NCBI RefSeq assembly: GCF_001613445.1
Contig: NZ_BDCJ01000029.1
Coordinates: 49,333-113,332 of the forward strand
DNA from: Nocardia grenadensis NBRC 108939
Lineage (GTDB): Bacteria > Actinomycetota > Actinomycetes > Mycobacteriales > Mycobacteriaceae
DNA: 64,000 nucleotides
Reading direction: 5' to 3'
Shown here one piece after another: positions 52,601 to 60,692 of the stretch; the stretch's first letter is position 1, and the number at the start of each line of letters is the position of its first letter. Under the pieces are notes generated by a model that did not search any database, had not been told where the DNA came from, and saw nothing but the letters and a program-made list of their open reading frames with translations. The position numbers and the translations under genes were made by a program.

Positions 52601-53223
52601 TGCCTGCCCAGGGGTTTGAGCTGGCGGCGCAGTTCGGTGGTGAGGTCGGTGAGCCGGGCCAGGTTGGCCTGCATCGCATCCAGTTTGCGAACGGCCTTTT
52701 CCTTGCGTTTGCGGTGTTTGAGCACACCGGCGGCTTCCTCGATGAACGCGCGCCGGTCCTCGGGGCGCGATTCGAGGATCGCCGAGAGCTGGCCCTGACC
52801 GACAATGACGTGCATTTCCCGGCCGATACCGGAATCGCTGAGCAGTTCCTGGACATCCATGAGCCGGCAGGAGTTGCCGTTGATCTCATATTCTCCGGCG
52901 CCGTCGCGGAACATGCGGCGGGTGATGGAAACTTCGGCGTAGTCGATGGGCAGGGCCCCGTCGGAATTGTCGATGGTCAGCGTCACCTCGGCGCGGCCCA
53001 GCGCGGCCCGCCCGGAGGTACCGGCGAAGATGACGTCCTGCATCTTCCCGCCGCGTAGCGCCTTGGCACCCTGTTCGCCCATCACCCAGGTGAGCGCGTC
53101 GACGACATTGGATTTGCCGGATCCGTTCGGTCCCACTACACAGGTGATCCCGGGCTCGAAGCGCAGGGTCGTCGCGGACGCGAAGGATTTGAAACCCTTC
53201 AACGTCAAACTCTTCAGATGCAA
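49600..53223 (-). CDS. smc: Chromosome partition ATPase SMC
   Basis: SMC organises and segregates the chromosome with ScpAB. The 1207-residue protein has the N-terminal LKGFKSFASATTL, Walker A VGPNGSGKSNVVDALTWV and IVGQGQLSAIL. Two long coiled coils flank a hinge (about residues 500-650, AAWLTENHPAGLLGPLSGRL). The C-terminal LLSGGEKSLTAVALLVAIF signature and Walker B YVMDEVEAALDDTNLRRL complete the ATPase. Length and order are normal. The start is TTG at 53223 (LHLKSLTLKGFKSF). The gene is not part of a dense operon. Confidence 0.96.
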   Translation of the reverse strand: MHLKSLTLKGFKSFASATTLRFEPGITCVVGPNGSGKSNVVDALTWVMGEQGAKALRGGKMQDVIFAGTSGRAALGRAEVTLTIDNSDGALPIDYAEVSITRRMFRDGAGEYEINGNSCRLMDVQELLSDSGIGREMHVIVGQGQLSAILESRPEDRRAFIEEAAGVLKHRKRKEKAVRKLDAMQANLARLTDLTTELRRQLKPLGRQAEVARRAQTVQADLRDARLRLAADDLVTRRSELESQQSKEAYAREQQITVRSELDAANAALAQQEYQLSRLTPGAEAAGQLWFQLSALSERVNATIRIAGDRARHLDTAAPANTGRDPDQLEAEADRVEAEEAELREAVEMATETLEAARESLGDREHAAKAAEQAHLAAVRAIADRREGLVRLSGQVENLRTRAQSIDAETMRLSTAITEARARGTAARAEFDAVQDELAELEAGEAGLDAQHEHAVEALGLADRRVAELRAEDREAGRLVASLTARIEALGMNLASRDGAAWLTENHPAGLLGPLSGRLRVHTGYEAAVAAVLGPVAEAVVADTGETALSALRALGKADGGRAALVYEGPAAADLEEPSLPGPARWLLDVVDCPGPVRAAVVALTRRVAVVDDLDAAAALLSARPELRVVTREGDLAGTGWLVGGSDRSPSRLEIQASIDAAEADLVAARRHAEELEASLAGALEEQADRKEAVDHALLALHESDQALNAVYERLGRLGAAVRAADAESERLTGQRADAETAHEKAVGELAELEDRLRHAEREQADSDSDAAGAAGTEAAALAREEAAAALAEARAMEVEARLAVRTAEERAESVRGKAETLRRAARGERETRARAERAQAARRQAAGVAAAVAGSGADLAAELEKVVAVAAARRDELVRRRTECATEVDRIKERVRALNAQLEQLTDAVHRDEVAKAQAALRIEQLEATIAEQFGIALDDLIAEYGPAVALPPSELEMREYEQAKERGEQVSAPAPMPFDRASQERRAKRAEKDLATLGKVNPLALEEFAALEERYNFLATQLEDVKKARQDLLDVVAEVDTRILQVFTDAYADVEREFVQVFAALFPGGDGRLLLTDPTDMLTTGIEVEARPPGKKVKRLSLLSGGEKSLTAVALLVAIFRARPSPFYVMDEVEAALDDTNLRRLIGLFEQLREKSQLIVITHQKPTMEIADALYGVSMRGDGITQVISQRLRGHDLAAAGSAAE

Positions 53224-53402
53224 CGCCGACGACCCTTTCGCCTCCGTGACTCTCCGCCTCGCCCAGGCCGATCAGCCATGGTAAAGGCCTGTGGCGCCGT
53301 GACCCCAACCGGCGCACCGACCGTGGCCGATCGATTGCCGGGCACCCCGGCGACCGCGACCGGGCGTACCCGGCGGCCGGATGTCAGGAAGGCTACCGGG
53401 TG

Positions 53403-53822
53403 TTATACCTTTCGGCGATGGCGGTGGCCGCTCTCGATACCGGTTGCCGCCCGCGCCGCCAGCACCGCGCCCCACGGGCCGATGACCCACATGGGCCAGA
53501 AATAGGTGAACTCACCGACCCCCAGCGAGATCGCACCCCAGATCACCAGCACGAGCACGCTGACCGTGAGCCACGCGCCGGCCTCGATCCGCTGCCAGAT
53601 CGGGAAGCGCGAACGCGATGTCGCCGGACGCACCGGCGCCAGGGTGGGCAGGTCCGCGAGGACGCCGGTGAGCTCCTCCCGGGTGGTGGTGCGATATACC
53701 TGCGCGACCCGCTGATCGTATTCGGACAGGTCGATGCGGCCGTCACCGAGATGGCGGCTCAGATCGCGCACGATTCGATCGCGTTCGACATCCGAGGCCC
53801 GGGTTCCCGTCGTGATCTCCAT
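53403..53822 (-). CDS. DUF1707 domain membrane protein
   Basis: The 139-residue protein starts MEITTGTRASDVERDRIVRDL, the DUF1707 signature, with DGRIDLSEYDQRVAQVYRTTT continuing it. Two hydrophobic helices follow (WLTVSVLVLVIWGAISLGV, TYFWPMWVIGPWGAVLAAR). DUF1707 proteins are small actinobacterial membrane proteins with no fixed role. AGGGGAG lies upstream of the ATG at 53822. Confidence 0.85.
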   Translation of the reverse strand: MEITTGTRASDVERDRIVRDLSRHLGDGRIDLSEYDQRVAQVYRTTTREELTGVLADLPTLAPVRPATSRSRFPIWQRIEAGAWLTVSVLVLVIWGAISLGVGEFTYFWPMWVIGPWGAVLAARAATGIESGHRHRRKV

Positions 53823-53920
53823 TACCGCTCCCCTTACAGGTAGGACCACATTCCACAGTGGATGCACTCAGAGTGGACCTTCCACTGTGTTATGTCAAGG
53901 GTGCGCGGTGCTTCGCCGGA

Positions 53921-54217
53921 TCACCGTTCGGCGAAACCTTCCAGCCCGCCCCGCGCCGGCTCCCACGACTCGACCACCAGATCCACCCGGCCGGGCGTAT
54001 CCCCCGACCGCAACAGCGCCAGCAACCGGTCGGCCGCGGTCCGCGGCCCCTCCGCCACCACGTGTACCCGGCCGTCGGCGGCATTCGTGGCATGCCCGGT
54101 GAGGCCGAGTTCCAATGCGCGTGCCCGCGTCCACCAGCGGAAGCCCACGCCCTGCACGTATCCGTGCACCCAGGCGCTCAAGCGCACCGGGCCGGTTCCG
54201 TCCGTCGCCGCGGCCAC
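53921..54217 (-). CDS. acyP: Acylphosphatase
   Basis: The 98-residue protein has LSAWVHGYVQGVGFRWWTRA with the catalytic Arg and HATNAADGRVHVVAEG with the catalytic Asn. Acylphosphatase hydrolyses carboxyl-phosphate bonds such as those of acetyl phosphate or 1,3-bisphosphoglycerate. GTG at 54217 lies 2 bp after the OsmC-family stop, so the two genes are coupled. The order smc, acyP, OsmC, mutM, rnc matches M. tuberculosis. Confidence 0.93.
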   Translation of the reverse strand: MAAATDGTGPVRLSAWVHGYVQGVGFRWWTRARALELGLTGHATNAADGRVHVVAEGPRTAADRLLALLRSGDTPGRVDLVVESWEPARGGLEGFAER

Positions 54218-54219
54218 GA

Positions 54220-54705
54220 TCAGTCGACCGTGTCGATATCGAACGACAGCGTCACCTTGCTGCTGGCCTTCAGCGTGCGGCCGACCGTGCAGACCTTGTC
54301 GATGGCCCGCTGCACCGTCACCAGCAACCGGTCCCGAGCCGCCGCGTCGAGTTCGCTGAGATCGAGCTCGAAGACCTCGTCGAGCTGGGGGTACACCTCG
54401 TTCTCCCGGTCGGCGGCACCGGACACCCGGATGGTGGCGTCGTAGTCGTCGCCGAGCCGCCGCGACAGCGGGAAATCCGAGCTCATCCCCGAGCAGGCCG
54501 CCAGCGCAATCTTCAGCAGCTCACCGGGGGTGAATACGCCGGGTACACCCTCGGAACCGATGAGCACCTCGGCGCCGCGCGAATTATGACCGGTGTAATG
54601 GCGGGTACCCGTCCGTTCCACCCACAGGGTGGTCGGCCCGGCCTGCGCCGCGGGCGCCGTCTCGCCCGCTGCCGGGGCGGATGCCGCAGAGGTGTTGTCA
54701 ACCAT
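54220..54705 (-). CDS. OsmC/Ohr-family peroxiredoxin-like protein
   Basis: The 161-residue protein has the OsmC fold: HNSRGAEVLIGSEGVPGVFTPGELL, the redox Cys in LKIALAACSGMSSDFPLSRR and the second Cys in IDKVCTVGRTLKASSKV. Family members reduce organic or lipid hydroperoxides. The N-terminal 25 residues are a Pro/Ala-rich extension. It precedes acyP by 2 bp. Confidence 0.9.
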   Translation of the reverse strand: MVDNTSAASAPAAGETAPAAQAGPTTLWVERTGTRHYTGHNSRGAEVLIGSEGVPGVFTPGELLKIALAACSGMSSDFPLSRRLGDDYDATIRVSGAADRENEVYPQLDEVFELDLSELDAAARDRLLVTVQRAIDKVCTVGRTLKASSKVTLSFDIDTVD

Positions 54706-54761
54706 GCTCGCGATCCTGCCACCCGCCGTCGCCGCACCGCGCACCCGACCTCGACCGATCA

Positions 54762-54902
54762 GCGTCGGTGCGGCCGACGACGGCTGCGCACCGGCACCCG
54801 GACCCGGTGCTCGTCGCGCGCCCGGAGAAACAACGCCACGGCCCGCAGCATGAGCAGTCCGAGGACGAATCCGGCGATCAACACGCACGCCGCCAGGGAC
54901 AT
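54762..54902 (-). CDS. Possible 46-residue single-helix membrane protein
   Basis: From ATG at 54902, preceded by GGGAG at a 9 nt spacing, a 46-codon frame reads MSLAACVLIAGFVLGLLMLR followed by VALFLRARDEHRVRVPVRS and a basic end. It looks like a one-pass membrane peptide. No family is known and the frame is short, so it may be chance. It lies just upstream of the OsmC gene and could share its promoter. Confidence 0.4.
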
Positions 54903-55039
54903 GGTCGTCTCCCGTCCGGTTCCCGGCACCGGAGACCCTCCGGCACCGTACCGCGCCCGTGGTTCCGGGAAGTTCCGGTCGTTTCAGGGCGGTACATCCA
55001 GAAACTACCCCGCAGATCGGGCCGGACACTCGATACTTG

Positions 55040-55831
55040 CGCTTTGTTCACGCAGGCGTGCGCGGGGTCACGACGCCGAGCATCGCGCCGCCGACCGGCC
55101 GCGCGACGAACCGGCCCCCGAAACATCCCGCGGGTCGCCGAGCCTTCTTTCCCGGGATTCGAAGGTCCAGCGCGAGCCCGAGCCGGCACAGCGGTTGACC
55201 GCCGGCTCACATCCGCCCCTGGAAAAGCGCGGATCTGCCCGGCCGTCAGATTCCCGCACCCCCGTACTCGCATGCACGACCACCGAGAGCAGCGATACCG
55301 CCGCCGGCCGCTGCACCAGAGCCGGATAGTCCGCACCCTTGGGTGCGTCACCGACCGCGAGCAGCCCCGTGGCCCACCGGCCTCTTCTTCGAGCCGCGCC
55401 GTACCGCGTTCGCTGCCCTCGAAGCCAAAGGTGACACCGGCCCCGGGACAGGTCTGCTCGTAGAGCCGGGCCGCCCCGGAGCACCGGTTCGAAGGCGGCG
55501 GAACCGACCACGGTCGGCTCACCGGTGGCGCCGGCCCAGCGGCCGCGGGATCGGGTTCGGCGATATCGATGGTGGTGGCGCCGTTGTTCTCGATCCGCAC
55601 CAGCGCCACCGACAGGCCCTGCAGGTTGCGCGCGGTGCCGTCGGAGATCCGGCGGAGTTGCCGCAGCGCTCCCGCGTGCCCGGATTCGGCCGCACCGGTG
55701 ACCGGGGTGTCCATCTGCACCCGCCACCCGAGCCGTTTCCGGCCGACGAACACGAACTCCTACAGGAACGCGCCCACCGGGATCGCGATACCGACCAGCG
55801 GGAGAACACGATTGAGCAACAGTTCGCTCAC
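55040..55831 (-). pseudogene. Decayed PstS-like substrate-binding protein gene
   Basis: Reading down from GTG 55831, the fragments in order match one family of membrane-anchored substrate-binding proteins. They are SELLLNRVLPLVGIAIPVGAFL then a TAG where a Trp or Tyr is expected, EFVFVGRKRLGWRVQMDTPV, LVRIENNGATTIDIA, then in another frame VVGSAAFEPVLRG, back to LYEQTCPGAGVTFGFEGSER, shift to GDAPKGADYPALVQRPAAVS, shift to NLTAGQIRAF and finally GSGSRWTFESRERRLG. At least four frame changes, one nonsense codon and missing central parts show an inactive gene. Lower boundary approximate. Confidence 0.7.
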
Positions 55832-55989
55832 CAGGGCTACCGTCCCCCGGATCGACCGAGTTCTCCCCATCTTCGGCCACCGGAGCACGACACCGGCTGC
55901 GCACGTGGACTGTTCGACCGGTGATCACCCACAGTCACCGACGGCCGGGCGAGGTGATCACCTCATCCGGTCGCGACGGTTCCCGCCGG

Positions 55990-57054
55990 TCACCCGTCGG
56001 AGGTGCGCGTCCACTCCAGCAGCTCATCCACCGGGCGGGTGTTCACGATCCGGTCCGGCGGGACCTCAGCGGCCACCGCGCGGGCACAGCCGTAGCCCTG
56101 CCAGTCCAGCTGCCCCGGTGCGTGCGCGTCGGTGTCGATGGAGAACTCGCACCCCATCTCCACGGCGAGCCGGATCAGCCGCGACGGCGGGTCCCGTCGT
56201 TCGGGGCGGCTGTTGATCTCGACCGCCGTACCGTAGCGGCGGCAGGCCTCGAATACGATCCGGGCGTCGAAGTTCGATTCCGGCCGGGTTCCACGCGCGC
56301 CCTCGACCAACCGGCCGGTGCAGTGGCCGAGTACATCGACATTCGGATTCGCCACGGCATACACCATCCGCCGGGTCATGGTGTCGCGGTCGTCGCGCAA
56401 CCGCGAATGCACACTGGCGACGACGATATCGAGTTCGGCGAGCAGTTCGGCCTCCTGATCGAGCGAGCCGTCGTCGAGGATATCGACCTCGATCCCGGTC
56501 AGTACCCGCAGCGGCGCCAGTTCCGCGTTGAGCGCGGCCACCACGTCGAGCTGGCGGCGCAGCCGGTCGGCCGAGAGCCCGCCTGCCACGGTGAGCCGCG
56601 GCGAATGGTCGGTGAGGGCGCAGTACTCGTGCCCGATCGCGGCCGCACAGCCCATCATCTCGGCGATCGGGCTGCCGCCGTCGGACCAGTCCGAATGGGT
56701 GTGCAGATCACCGCGCAGCAGTTCCCGCAGCGCCGCGCCCCCGGCGCCGATCGGTGGCGCGGTGGCGCGCAGTTCGGCCAGGTAGCGCGGCACGGTCCCC
56801 GCGTACGCCTCCTCGATCACCGCGGCGGTTTTCGGGCCGATCCCCGCCAGCTCCTGCCAGCTGCGATCGCGGCGGTGTCGCTCGGCCGCGGCGTCGTCGA
56901 GGCCGGCGAGGACATCGGCGGCCCGGCGGTAGGCCTTCACCCGATGCGTCTGCGCCCGATCGCGTTCCAGCCAGAACCCGATCTCGCGTAATGCCGCGAC
57001 GGGACCCGGAGCGGGCCGGCCGCCCTGTTCCGTCCCCTGCGGCTCGTCCGCCAC
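55990..57054 (-). CDS. PHP-domain phosphoesterase with N-terminal HhH (PolX-like)
   Basis: The 354-residue protein has an N-terminal helix-hairpin-helix region (DRSWQELAGIGPKTAAVIEEA), then a PHP domain with DLHTHSDWSDGGSPI, LTDHSPRLTVAGG, GIEVDILDDG, VVASVHSRL, LGHCTGRL and DTDAHAPGQLDWQGYG, the metal-binding His/Asp set. This is the PolX-like C-terminal part without the polymerase domain, or a stand-alone PHP hydrolase of the histidinol-phosphatase/DNA-repair group. It follows the DHFR-like gene by 3 bp. Function beyond hydrolase is not clear. Confidence 0.83.
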   Translation of the reverse strand: MADEPQGTEQGGRPAPGPVAALREIGFWLERDRAQTHRVKAYRRAADVLAGLDDAAAERHRRDRSWQELAGIGPKTAAVIEEAYAGTVPRYLAELRATAPPIGAGGAALRELLRGDLHTHSDWSDGGSPIAEMMGCAAAIGHEYCALTDHSPRLTVAGGLSADRLRRQLDVVAALNAELAPLRVLTGIEVDILDDGSLDQEAELLAELDIVVASVHSRLRDDRDTMTRRMVYAVANPNVDVLGHCTGRLVEGARGTRPESNFDARIVFEACRRYGTAVEINSRPERRDPPSRLIRLAVEMGCEFSIDTDAHAPGQLDWQGYGCARAVAAEVPPDRIVNTRPVDELLEWTRTSDG

Positions 57055-57057
57055 CGC

Positions 57058-57639
57058 CTACCCCACCCGGCCGTACTTCACGAAGGCCACACCGTCCTCG
57101 AACACCTGACTGGTGATCACCCGGAAACACGCCGGATCCGGCAGTTGCGGACCGGTGCCGAACAGCGGCCGCCCCCGGCCCAGCACCATTGGATACAGCT
57201 TCAAGAAAACCTGATCTATCTCCGGCAGCAGCGCCCGGGCCAGTTCACCGCCCCCGCACAACCAGATACCGAGACCCTGCTCCCGTTTGAGTGCGGCGAC
57301 CGCGGCGACCGGATCGGCGCCGATCAAGGCCACCGCCGGATCCGGTGGCTCGGTGAGCGTGGTGGACACGACATACTGCCGCAGATGCGCGTACGGGCTC
57401 GCGGTACCGGTCCGGACCCCGAAATCGTGGGTTCTGCGACCCATGATCACGGTGTCGAAATTCTCGTTACGCTTGGTGATGCCGAGCGATTCGCGTACCC
57501 GCGACGGCAGCGTTTCCGGATACTGGGCGGTGATGGCGGGGCCGTGATCACCACCGACCGGGAAGAAGTCCACCGAACCGTCCTCCGTGGCGATGAACCC
57601 ATCAATGGTGGCCGCGACGTAGTAGGTGAGCTTGCGCAT
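57058..57639 (-). CDS. Dihydrofolate reductase-like protein (RibD C-terminal family)
   Basis: The 193-residue protein has YYVAATIDGFIATEDGSVDF at the N-terminus, VIMGRRTHDFGV and GIWLCGGGELARALLPEIDQ later, the fold of RibD-C/DHFR-like NADPH-binding oxidoreductases. The true substrate is unknown, and the family is broad. GGGAGG lies before the ATG at 57639. It is cotranscribed with the PHP gene downstream. Confidence 0.85.
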   Translation of the reverse strand: MRKLTYYVAATIDGFIATEDGSVDFFPVGGDHGPAITAQYPETLPSRVRESLGITKRNENFDTVIMGRRTHDFGVRTGTASPYAHLRQYVVSTTLTEPPDPAVALIGADPVAAVAALKREQGLGIWLCGGGELARALLPEIDQVFLKLYPMVLGRGRPLFGTGPQLPDPACFRVITSQVFEDGVAFVKYGRVG

Positions 57640-57721
57640 GGCCTGCCTCCCAGCCGGACCGGGTCGGTGATCTTGCCGAGGCCCACCGTAACCCGCCGCC
57701 GGGCCGGGCGCGAGAGGGTCG

Positions 57722-58609
57722 TCAGGAGGAAATCCGCCGCCCGCGTGGTGGCGGCTGACAGCGCGGACAGGAATAGGACGAGCGGTTCATGAACTTCTCC
57801 CGCACGATCATCGCCCCGCAGCGCGGGCACAGCCGGTCACCACGCCCGTACACCGCGAGCGCCCGCTCGAAGTAGCCGGATTCGCCGTTCACATTCACAT
57901 AGAGCGCGTCGAAGGAGGTGCCACCGGCGGCAAGCGCGTCGGTCATCACCGCGCGAGCCTCGGCGAGCAGGGTGCGCAGTACCGGACGGGTGAGCACCGA
58001 GGCGATCCGGCCGCCGTGCACCTTCGCCCGCCACAGCGCCTCGTCGGCGTAGATATTGCCGATCCCGGAGATCACGGCCTGATCCAGCAGCACCCGTTTG
58101 ATCTCGGTGTTCTTGGTTCGCAGCACACCGACCACCCGCTCGGCGTCGAACCGGGGGTCCAGCGGATCGCGGGCGATATGCGCGAGCAGGTCCGGGAGCA
58201 GGTCGCCGTCCACCTTCACCAACGGTGCCAGCACCCAGCCACCGAAGGTGCGCTGGTCGACGAAGCGCAGTTCGCGCCCGTCGTCGAGGGTCGCCCGGAT
58301 ATGGGCGTGCTTCTCCACCGGGGCACCGGCGGACTGCACCAGCATCTGCCCGCTCATACCCAGATGCACCACCAGCGCGGTATCGGCGGATCCGCCGCCG
58401 GGCTCATCGAAGGTGAGCCACAGGTACTTCCCGCGCCGCTGCGCCACGGCCACTGTGAGCCCGGTGAGCCGGGCCGCCATATCGGCGGCGCCCGGTTCAT
58501 ATCGGCGCACCGACCGCGGATGGGTGACGGTGACCGATTCGACGGTCCGCCCGCACAGATGCTCGGTGAGGCCGCGACGTACGACCTCCACCTCGGGGAG
58601 TTCGGGCAT
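57722..58609 (-). CDS. mutM: Formamidopyrimidine-DNA glycosylase
   Basis: MutM (Fpg) removes 8-oxoguanine and opened purines from DNA. The 295-residue product starts MPELPEVEVVRRGLTEHL with the catalytic Pro-Glu, has the Lys in RRGKYLWLTFDEPG, the H2TH helix (IYADEALWRAKVHGG) and the C-terminal zinc finger CPRCGAMIVREK / CPRC. Its ATG directly abuts the rnc stop. Confidence 0.95.
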   Translation of the reverse strand: MPELPEVEVVRRGLTEHLCGRTVESVTVTHPRSVRRYEPGAADMAARLTGLTVAVAQRRGKYLWLTFDEPGGGSADTALVVHLGMSGQMLVQSAGAPVEKHAHIRATLDDGRELRFVDQRTFGGWVLAPLVKVDGDLLPDLLAHIARDPLDPRFDAERVVGVLRTKNTEIKRVLLDQAVISGIGNIYADEALWRAKVHGGRIASVLTRPVLRTLLAEARAVMTDALAAGGTSFDALYVNVNGESGYFERALAVYGRGDRLCPRCGAMIVREKFMNRSSYSCPRCQPPPRGRRISS

Positions 58610-59332
58610 TCAGGATTCGCCGGTCAACGCGCGGTAGGCCGCGCCCGCCGCCTTCTGCTCGGCTTCCTTCTTCGACCGGCCGACCCCCTGGCCATAGGCA
58701 TCCCCGGCGATAACGGTGGTCGCGGTGAATTCCTTGTCGTGGTCGGGGCCGGTCGAGGTGATCTCGTAGCTGGGCACACCGAGGCCGCGTTCGGCGGTCA
58801 GCTCCTGCAGGCTGGTCTTGAAGTCCAGCCCGGCGCCCATTCGCGGACCGCGTTCGAGCAGGTCGGCGAACAGCCGCAGCACCACCTCACGGGCCACGTC
58901 GATACCGTGCTCGAGATGGACGGCGCCGAGCAGCGATTCCATACCGTCGGCGAGGATGCTGGGCTTGTCCCGGCCACCGGTGAGTTCCTCACCTTTGCCG
59001 AGCAGCAGATGCGCGCCCAGACCACCCTCGCCCAGATTGCGTGCCACCTCGGCGAGCGCGTGCATGTTCACCACGCTCGCGCGCAGCTTGGCCAGCTCAC
59101 CCTCGGATTTCTCCGGATGCTCATGGTAGAGCCGTTCGGTGATGCTCAGACCGAGCACCGAGTCCCCGAGGAACTCGAGCCGCTCATTGGTCGGCAGGCC
59201 GCCGTTCTCGTACGCATACGAGCGATGGGTCAGCGCCAGTCGCAACAATTCCGGAGCCACCTCGACGCCCAGGGCGGCGAGCAGGCCCGAATGATCACCC
59301 GGTTCACCGGGTTCGTCTTTACCCGCGGTCAA
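58610..59332 (-). CDS. rnc: Ribonuclease III
   Basis: RNase III cuts double-stranded RNA in rRNA precursors and mRNAs. The 240-residue product shows ALTHRSYAYENGGLPTNERLEFLGDSVL with the catalytic acidic residues, ADGMESLLGAVHLEHG and a C-terminal dsRBD (YGQGVGRSKKEAEQKAAGAAY). TTG at 59332 gives the normal mycobacterial length; the frame is open far upstream over rpmF but that is not homologous. It follows rpmF and is immediately followed by mutM. Confidence 0.94.
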   Translation of the reverse strand: MTAGKDEPGEPGDHSGLLAALGVEVAPELLRLALTHRSYAYENGGLPTNERLEFLGDSVLGLSITERLYHEHPEKSEGELAKLRASVVNMHALAEVARNLGEGGLGAHLLLGKGEELTGGRDKPSILADGMESLLGAVHLEHGIDVAREVVLRLFADLLERGPRMGAGLDFKTSLQELTAERGLGVPSYEITSTGPDHDKEFTATTVIAGDAYGQGVGRSKKEAEQKAAGAAYRALTGES

Positions 59333-59346
59333 CGGTCGACCGGGGG

Positions 59347-59529
59347 TCAGACGGCGGAAACGACCTGGCGGCCCTTGTAAGTACCGCAGGAGGGGCACGC
59401 GATATGCGGCGGGGTCTTCTGACCGCACGCCCGGTTCGGGCAGGTGATCAGGGTGGGGGCGGCGGCCTTCCACTGGCTGCGCCGCGACCGGGTGTTGGAA
59501 CGGGACATCCGGCGCTTGGGAACGGCCAC
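59347..59529 (-). CDS. rpmF: 50S ribosomal protein L32
   Basis: The 60-residue protein starts MAVPKRRMSRSNTRSRRSQW and has a zinc ribbon CPNRACGQ ... CPSCGTYKG. It is the zinc-bound (C+) form of L32. GTG at 59529 lies 2 bp after the DUF177 gene, so the pair is coupled as in most bacteria (yceD-rpmF). Confidence 0.95.
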   Translation of the reverse strand: MAVPKRRMSRSNTRSRRSQWKAAAPTLITCPNRACGQKTPPHIACPSCGTYKGRQVVSAV

Positions 59530-59531
59530 GA

Positions 59532-60191
59532 CTATTTCTCCTCTGTACTGTTACGTGCTGTATCGGCGGAAGGGTCTCCGGTGGCCGCACCCTCGTCGGG
59601 GCTGCCGCTGCCGGGCGATCCGGGGGCGAATTTCGCCAGCCCGGCCCAGCGGGGATCAAGTATCTCATGCCCGTGATCGGATCCTGCAATCGCCATCCGA
59701 ACACCACACTCCGGGCACAGCCCCTGACAGTCGGGGGAGCACAGCGGCTGCAGCGGCAACTCCAGGCCGAGCTGGTCCACGACCAGGGGTTCGAGGTCGA
59801 TGAGATCGTCGCTCATCCGGTAGACCTCGTCCTCGGAGGAGGTCTGGTCGGTGGCACTGTCCGGGTAGGCGAACAGCTCGGTCAGCGACAACCGCACGGT
59901 ATCGGTGAACGGTTCGAGGCACCTCGAGCACTCACCGGCCACCGGAGCCTCGAGCGTCCCGGTGACGAGCACTCCCTCGGATACGGATTGCAACCGCAGA
60001 TCCAGCTCGACCTCCGCGCCGACGGGTACGCCGGCGAGGTCGAGTCCGAGTCGTTCGGTGGTGGTGACCGTCCGCCGCAGTTCGCGCATCGAGCCCGGGG
60101 CGCGACCGAGGCTGCGGACATCCAGCACGAAACCCGCGCCGTGTGCACGAGATGCACCGGAACGCGAGCGCGCGGTGGTATCGGCAGGCAT
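59532..60191 (-). CDS. DUF177 (YceD-like) protein, Rv2926c type
   Basis: The 219-residue protein shows FVLDVRSLGRAPGSMRELRRT and VGAEVELDLRLQSVSEGVLVTG. The Cys pairs are AGECSRCLEPF and PLCSPDCQGLCPECG. The role of DUF177/YceD in bacteria is unsettled; plant relatives act in 23S rRNA processing and it is always upstream of rpmF. ATG at 60191 gives the family N-terminus (MPADTTARSRSG). Confidence 0.9.
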   Translation of the reverse strand: MPADTTARSRSGASRAHGAGFVLDVRSLGRAPGSMRELRRTVTTTERLGLDLAGVPVGAEVELDLRLQSVSEGVLVTGTLEAPVAGECSRCLEPFTDTVRLSLTELFAYPDSATDQTSSEDEVYRMSDDLIDLEPLVVDQLGLELPLQPLCSPDCQGLCPECGVRMAIAGSDHGHEILDPRWAGLAKFAPGSPGSGSPDEGAATGDPSADTARNSTEEK

Positions 60192-60692
60192 CGCAAACAC
60201 TCCACTGGGTGGGTCGGGGCTGTCGGTTTTGCGCCGGAATCGGCGAGCAACCACACCACAGTACGGCGAACCCGTCACCCGGGCAAAACCGTGTTTTCGG
60301 CGCGTTGGCGCACGCGGGGTCGAGGCCCCCCTTGTTTCTCGCCGTTCCGGTCGGCATGCCGACCCACGCGCCCAGGGCTTTCGCCACTTCGGTCCGAACA
60401 CCTGCCGCCTACTCCGGATGGTCGGCATTCGGGGCCCGCCCCCGGTTCTGGAGCGTGTGCAGCCGACAGTCCAGAGACCGGTGACCATTGAGCACTTACC
60501 GTGCTGTGAGCCTCCCCAAGCCGGTCGAGGCACGCGACCGCATGCACCTTCTGCCTGTTCCGGAGGGTCTACCCCAGTAGTCGGGGCCCCGATTCCGGAC
60601 CGACGGAGCGAAGGAGCGCAGCGACCGATCGGAGAAGTATCGGGGTCACCGGGCCCCGACCCGCGCGCCGGAGGCGCGCAAATGAATACAGC
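60192..60692. other. Intergenic 501 bp with short inverted repeats
   Basis: This interval between sepIVA and the DUF177 gene holds the promoter for the DUF177-rpmF-rnc-mutM operon at its left end. At 60580-60589 and 60651-60660 lie the arms GTCGGGGCCC/GGGCCCCGAC, 61 bp apart and enclosing CGACGGAGCGAAGGAGCGCA, a repetitive-looking unit. No gene was recognised. Confidence 0.4.
60663..60679 (-). terminator. Hairpin after sepIVA
   Basis: GCGCGCC and GGCGCGC pair around GGA, 13 bp beyond the sepIVA stop codon on the minus strand. It is short but stable and has TTT just before the 5' arm. It probably ends the sepIVA transcript. Confidence 0.5.

Noticed and set aside
50491..53058. Long plus-strand frame opposite smc
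   Set aside because: It is the antisense of smc; the Gly/Arg/His-rich translation has no fold or motif.
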